NCBI GenBank assembly: GCA_963922455.1
Contig: CAWUIO010000068.1
Span: 1 to 36,437 of the forward strand
Direction of reading: 5' to 3'
Length of the DNA: 36,437 nucleotides
DNA from: CAWUIO01 sp963922455
Lineage (GTDB): Bacteria > Bacteroidota > Bacteroidia > Cytophagales > Microscillaceae
Each line of letters opens with the position of its first letter. Position 1 is the first letter of the stretch. The notes under the pieces were generated by a model. It was not told the origin of the DNA and did no database searches. It saw only the letters and a list, made by a program, of their open reading frames with translations. A program made the translations under genes and the position numbers. Shown in pieces: positions 33,690 through 36,437 of the stretch.

Positions 33690-35255
33690 ATGCCAAAAGA
33701 ACTGGAATATCAACTTCCCCCGGAGATCGGACTCTCCGAGGAAGCTTTGGACACATTTTTACGTACCAAGTTAGACATCCATCCGGGCCAAAGTTTTAAC
33801 TACCGCATCCAAAAACGCTCGATTGATGCCCGCCGCCATCCCATCCGGGTCAACCTGCGCCTCATTACGTATCAGAATGAAACCATCCCCGCTCTACTAC
33901 AGACCAATTATACCTATACCGATGTATACTCAAGACCCCCCGTTTTGGTTATTGGTTGTGGCCCGGCTGGTATGTTTGCGGCTTTAAGGCTTATCGAGCT
34001 GGGTTTCAAGCCCATAGTTTTAGAAAGAGGAAAAGATGTCCGGGCTCGCCGCCGGGACCTGGCCGACATTAACAAAAAACACCGCGTCGATCCTGACTCC
34101 AACTACTGCTTCGGCGAAGGCGGGGCCGGCACCTATTCGGATGGTAAACTCTATACCCGCTCCAAAAAAAGAGGTAATATCCGTCGAGTACTAGAAATTT
34201 TGGTACAACATGGAGCTACCGACAAAATTTTATATGATTCACACCCCCACATTGGCACCAATAAGCTTCCTAAAATTGTCCAGGCCCTCCGCGAAAGTAT
34301 TCTCCAAGCCGGCGGCGAAGTTCATTTCAACACCCGGGTAAACGGTTTTCGGGTAGAAAACGGGCAATTAAAAGGAGTAGAAACCACCGACGGAAAAAGC
34401 TTTGAAGCCCCCGCTTTAGTACTAGCAACTGGCCACTCTGCCCGGGATATCTATCAATTGTTACCCCAATCTGGAATCTTGATAGAGTTCAAAGCCTTTG
34501 CCTTGGGAGTCCGGGTGGAGCACCCCCAAAGCCTCATCGACTCCATACAATACCGCTTGAAAGACCGCGGCCCCTACCTTCCGGCATCCTCTTACAGCCT
34601 CGTCACCCAGACTTATTGGAAAAATAAAAAGCGAGGCGTCTTTTCTTTCTGCATGTGTCCCGGAGGATTCATCGTCCCGGCCGCCACCGCCGAAGGAGAA
34701 ATTGTGGTCAATGGCATGTCCCCCTCCCGTCGTAATTCCCGCTTTGCCAACTCGGGCATTGTTAGCTCTATCGAGTGGGAAGATTTAAAAGCTTTTCACA
34801 AACATGGCCCATTGGCCGGCCTGGCTTTCCAACAAGCCGTGGAGCAAAAAGCGGTACTTTCGGGGCAAACCGCTCCGGCTCAAAGATTGAGTGACTTTTG
34901 TAAAAAGAAGGTTTCGGGCAATTTGTCCGATTGTTCCTACCAACCGGGTTTAGAAAGTGCCGATTTTTGGCAAATCCTCCCTCCCCATATTGCTCACCGC
35001 CTGGCCGATGGCTTCCGAGATTTTGGCCGGAAAATGAAAGGCTATTTAAGTTATGAAGCCCAAATGGTAGGAATAGAAAGCCGGACTTCGGCCCCCGTAC
35101 GCATTCCCCGAGACCGGGAAACCCTGGAACATCCCGAAATTTCGGGTTTATTTCCCTGTGGAGAGGGAGCAGGTTACGCCGGAGGCATCATGTCGGCGGC
35201 CATGGACGGAGAACGAGTAGCCGAAGCTATCGCTCTCAAACTAAAAAAGTACTGA
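33690..35255 (+). CDS. FAD-dependent dehydrogenase (COG2509-like)
   Basis: A 521-residue flavoprotein of the broadly conserved, uncharacterised FAD-dependent dehydrogenase group. A small N-terminal domain (about 1-80) precedes the dinucleotide fold, which opens with VLVIGCGPAG (G89, G91 and G94) and ends in LERG for ribose contact. Further family marks are NYCFGEGGAGTYSDGKLYTR at about 135-154, LATGHSARD near 250, FCMCPGGFI near 325 with two close Cys, and the C-terminal FPCGEGAGYAGGIMSAAMDG, which closes the FAD site. No partner redox gene is adjacent. Its stop codon abuts the stop of the opposing gene. The physiological substrate is not known for this group. Confidence 0.88.
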   Translation: MPKELEYQLPPEIGLSEEALDTFLRTKLDIHPGQSFNYRIQKRSIDARRHPIRVNLRLITYQNETIPALLQTNYTYTDVYSRPPVLVIGCGPAGMFAALRLIELGFKPIVLERGKDVRARRRDLADINKKHRVDPDSNYCFGEGGAGTYSDGKLYTRSKKRGNIRRVLEILVQHGATDKILYDSHPHIGTNKLPKIVQALRESILQAGGEVHFNTRVNGFRVENGQLKGVETTDGKSFEAPALVLATGHSARDIYQLLPQSGILIEFKAFALGVRVEHPQSLIDSIQYRLKDRGPYLPASSYSLVTQTYWKNKKRGVFSFCMCPGGFIVPAATAEGEIVVNGMSPSRRNSRFANSGIVSSIEWEDLKAFHKHGPLAGLAFQQAVEQKAVLSGQTAPAQRLSDFCKKKVSGNLSDCSYQPGLESADFWQILPPHIAHRLADGFRDFGRKMKGYLSYEAQMVGIESRTSAPVRIPRDRETLEHPEISGLFPCGEGAGYAGGIMSAAMDGERVAEAIALKLKKY

Positions 35256-35708
35256 TCATTTACACAAAGCCGGATAAATCACGTCATATAGCCGGATATT
35301 GGCCTGGACCAAGTCTTCCAGCCAAGCTTCCCGATTATCGCTTATTTTGTCTGGATACTTCAAAGCTTCTAAAACATCTTTGTAAAACTCCAAATTATCG
35401 CGGATAGCATCCTCTACCTTTTCGTTCATATGGTCTTTAAACTGCTCGAAAACATTGGATTCTACCAAAACTATGTCCACCCATTCTTCATCGTGCTCAA
35501 ACTCCTCCAAAAAGTGGCTTTGTATCACCGCTTCTTGCTTACTCATGGGCTCGTGGTTGAGGGGGTGGGTTTTCCAGTTATTCAAAATCAGGGCCGTCTG
35601 GGTATGCAAATAGCCAATGCCCTGTATGCTTTTATATTTATCGTCCTGGGCTTGCCCGGAAATAGCCCATCCCAGAAATAAAGTAAATCCAAGTAAAAAT
35701 TTTTTCAT
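35256..35708 (-). CDS. Small exported helical protein, unknown function
   Basis: A 150-residue protein with a clear signal peptide (MKKFLLGFTLFLGWAISGQAQ, cleavage near 21) and a mature part that is mostly helical and acidic, with no recognised family. One Cys near the C-terminus (PALCK). The ATG at 35708 is right before the signal peptide. The frame opens back to 35819, but those 37 residues are Pro/Gly/Lys-rich and look non-coding. It is convergent with the FAD dehydrogenase with no intergenic base: the two stop codons form TGATCA. Confidence 0.7.
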   Translation of the reverse strand: MKKFLLGFTLFLGWAISGQAQDDKYKSIQGIGYLHTQTALILNNWKTHPLNHEPMSKQEAVIQSHFLEEFEHDEEWVDIVLVESNVFEQFKDHMNEKVEDAIRDNLEFYKDVLEALKYPDKISDNREAWLEDLVQANIRLYDVIYPALCK

Positions 35709-35940
35709 GGGTTTCCAATTTAAGATACCCAAACTTAAGCCTTTTTTCCCGGCTTTAAAAAGTCCAGGTCTGGAAAACGGCCCCGGCCTTATCTGGCCAG
35801 AATTGATCTTCCTTGTCATGAAGTTCCCTAGCTATCCCCCCCCTTTTAAAACAGAAATCCCCGGATTTACAAACCAAAATCCTCGCTTTACAAAATCCTT
35901 GAAAATCTCCCTAAAAAACTGCGTTAAGGTAAGTGTAAGG

Positions 35941-36121
35941 TGATACAAGATCAAAGATCTGTATTATGTGTACATACTGTTTTGAGTTTAGGTTAAGTGT
36001 TTAATTGATAGGATTGAAGGCAATGCAAATTGCCCGCTTATTCATAAAGAGCAAAAATTCTAATCTAAGAGGCCAAGTTTCGTGACCCTTCTGAACCAGA
36101 TTTCGGAAGGGTCATTTTTTT
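35941..36121 (+). ncRNA. Candidate small RNA ended by a strong terminator
   Basis: No gene on this strand explains the terminator at 36083-36121, so a transcript likely begins upstream. Two more hairpins precede it: a stem of about 11 pairs with one bulge at 35941-35966 (AGATC/GATCT with an AAA loop) and GCAAT/ATTGC at 36020-36033. The 5' end is a guess placed at the first hairpin; no exact promoter core was found. No known RNA family is recognised. Confidence 0.4.
36083..36121 (+). terminator. Strong intrinsic terminator
   Basis: TGACCCTTCTGAA (36083-36095) pairs with TTCGGAAGGGTCA (36102-36114) over 13 pairs with a single T-G wobble, loop CCAGAT, followed by seven T at 36115-36121. There is no T-tract on the other side, so it works on the plus strand. 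Confidence 0.85.
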
Positions 36122-36139
36122 CGATCTAATCAACATTTT

Positions 36140-36270
36140 GGGGCTGCCCCCGGCGTTTGACATCGCTGCCCTATGGGAAGCTTGGTTCCGCCGGGGTCGG
36201 GCTTTCGCTACTCGCTGCCTCTCCCCGCCAGGCCTATACGAGCTCAGACATGCCGCTCTATCCCTCAGCT
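36140..36270 (+). repeat. Structured intergenic element, copy 7
   Basis: P1 is GGCTG (36142-36146) with CAGCT (36266-36270), the T-to-G / A-to-C double change seen also in copy 3. P2 arms are CCCCGGCG 36148-36155 and CGCCGGGG 36189-36196 with a 33-nt loop. P3 is CTCG/CGAG. A purine tail follows from 36272. Confidence 0.85.
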
Positions 36271-36271
36271 A

Positions 36272-36359
36272 CAAAGAACAGAGAGCAGAGAAGCGGGAGG
36301 AGAGAAGCGAGAACCGGGAACCGGGAGCCGGGAACCGGGAGCCGAGGGCCGGGAAACGG
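36272..36359 (+). repeat. Purine-rich tail with seven heptanucleotide repeats
   Basis: Starts right after copy 7. The first part is GA-rich; then 36311-36359 holds seven tandem 7-bp units of consensus GARCCGG (four match it exactly, three have one or two changes). The same strand as the element and purine-dominated, as in copies 1, 2 and 3. Confidence 0.75.
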
Positions 36360-36437
36360 GACTCTTTGAAAGAGGAGAGCAAAGATACGATGGGTTGCCG
36401 GGGGAACTGGTTTCGCGAAGCACTTACTCGAGGCCAG

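Larger units (their letters stand above)
35709..36437. other. Terminal gap: candidate small RNA, element copy 7 and tail
   Basis: No protein gene recognised in about 730 bases. Contents in order: a run of eight C at 35836-35843, the candidate small RNA with its terminator (35941-36121), element copy 7 (36140-36270), a purine-rich tail with heptanucleotide repeats (36272-36359), and about 75 bases to the window edge in which I see nothing. Frames here are overlaid on the repeat and are not genes. Confidence 0.55.

Noticed and set aside
55..36270. Dispersed elements as integron attC sites
   Set aside because: The conserved ends are GGCTK/MAGCC and not the GTTRRRY/RYYYAAC boxes of attC, and no integrase or cassette genes are present.
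36157..36369. 70-codon frame over copy 7 and its tail
   Set aside because: Consists of the repeat core plus the heptanucleotide tract; the peptide is a by-product of simple sequence.
1..36437. CRISPR array or phage-defence island
   Set aside because: The repeats are kilobases apart with no regular spacers, and no cas, restriction, retron or abortive-infection gene was recognised.

Overview
The window looks like a chromosomal segment of a Bacteroidota bacterium, probably of the Saprospirales/Cytophagales side of the phylum. The support is a secreted metalloprotease with a type IX secretion C-terminal domain, a short exosortase beside its large VIT-type substrate, a DUF2147 protein, a HAMP-SpoIIE phosphatase typical of the phylum, and a few TAnnTTTG promoter cores. 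No rRNA, tRNA, CRISPR array, prophage, transposase or plasmid gene was seen. The species is not identifiable from the sequence alone.

Layout. 283-4140: fused HyuA-HyuB 5-oxoprolinase. 4662-6512: membrane HAMP-PP2C phosphatase. 6908-8392 (-): membrane-anchored M20 (PM20D1-like) peptidase. 8548-12009: full-length pyruvate carboxylase, followed by a terminator, then an FRG-domain protein and a DUF2147 lipocalin-like secreted protein. 13745-16524: a tight run of PTPS, FolE, an SDR and a nucleoside phosphorylase. The first three have the three enzyme classes of tetrahydrobiopterin synthesis. 16713-20065 (-): exosortase plus its VIT-domain substrate with a SEP-type C-terminal sorting signal. 20518-26459: four exported proteins, of which one is a GH18-like hydrolase, one a beta-propeller and two are unrecognised. 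26581-31731: a 1716-residue protein joining about 12 membrane segments, a HEAT-like solenoid and four degenerate cyclic-nucleotide-binding-type barrels. 31924-33537 (-): T9SS-exported zinc metalloprotease. 33690-35255: COG2509-type FAD dehydrogenase. 35256-35708 (-): small exported protein.

The most unusual content is non-coding. Seven copies of an approximately 130 bp intergenic element occur at 55-184, 6521-6653, 6755-6883, 16551-16680, 20201-20330, 31766-31897 and 36140-36270. Every copy can fold into the same three-helix layout: paired ends (P1), a GC-rich stem (P2) that encloses a 33-38 nt loop with a different sequence in every copy, and a second internal stem (P3). The paired bases change together between copies, while the blocks around P3 are conserved. 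Four of the seven copies are followed, always on the same strand, by a purine-only simple-sequence tail, one of which contains seven tandem heptanucleotides. This behaves like a structured, dispersed RNA or ssDNA element rather than a plain REP sequence.

Other non-coding items are a 150-bp-spaced duplicated hairpin element (21577-21640 and 21727-21790) with compensatory changes, and a very strong intrinsic terminator (36083-36121) with no gene upstream on its strand, which points to a small RNA.
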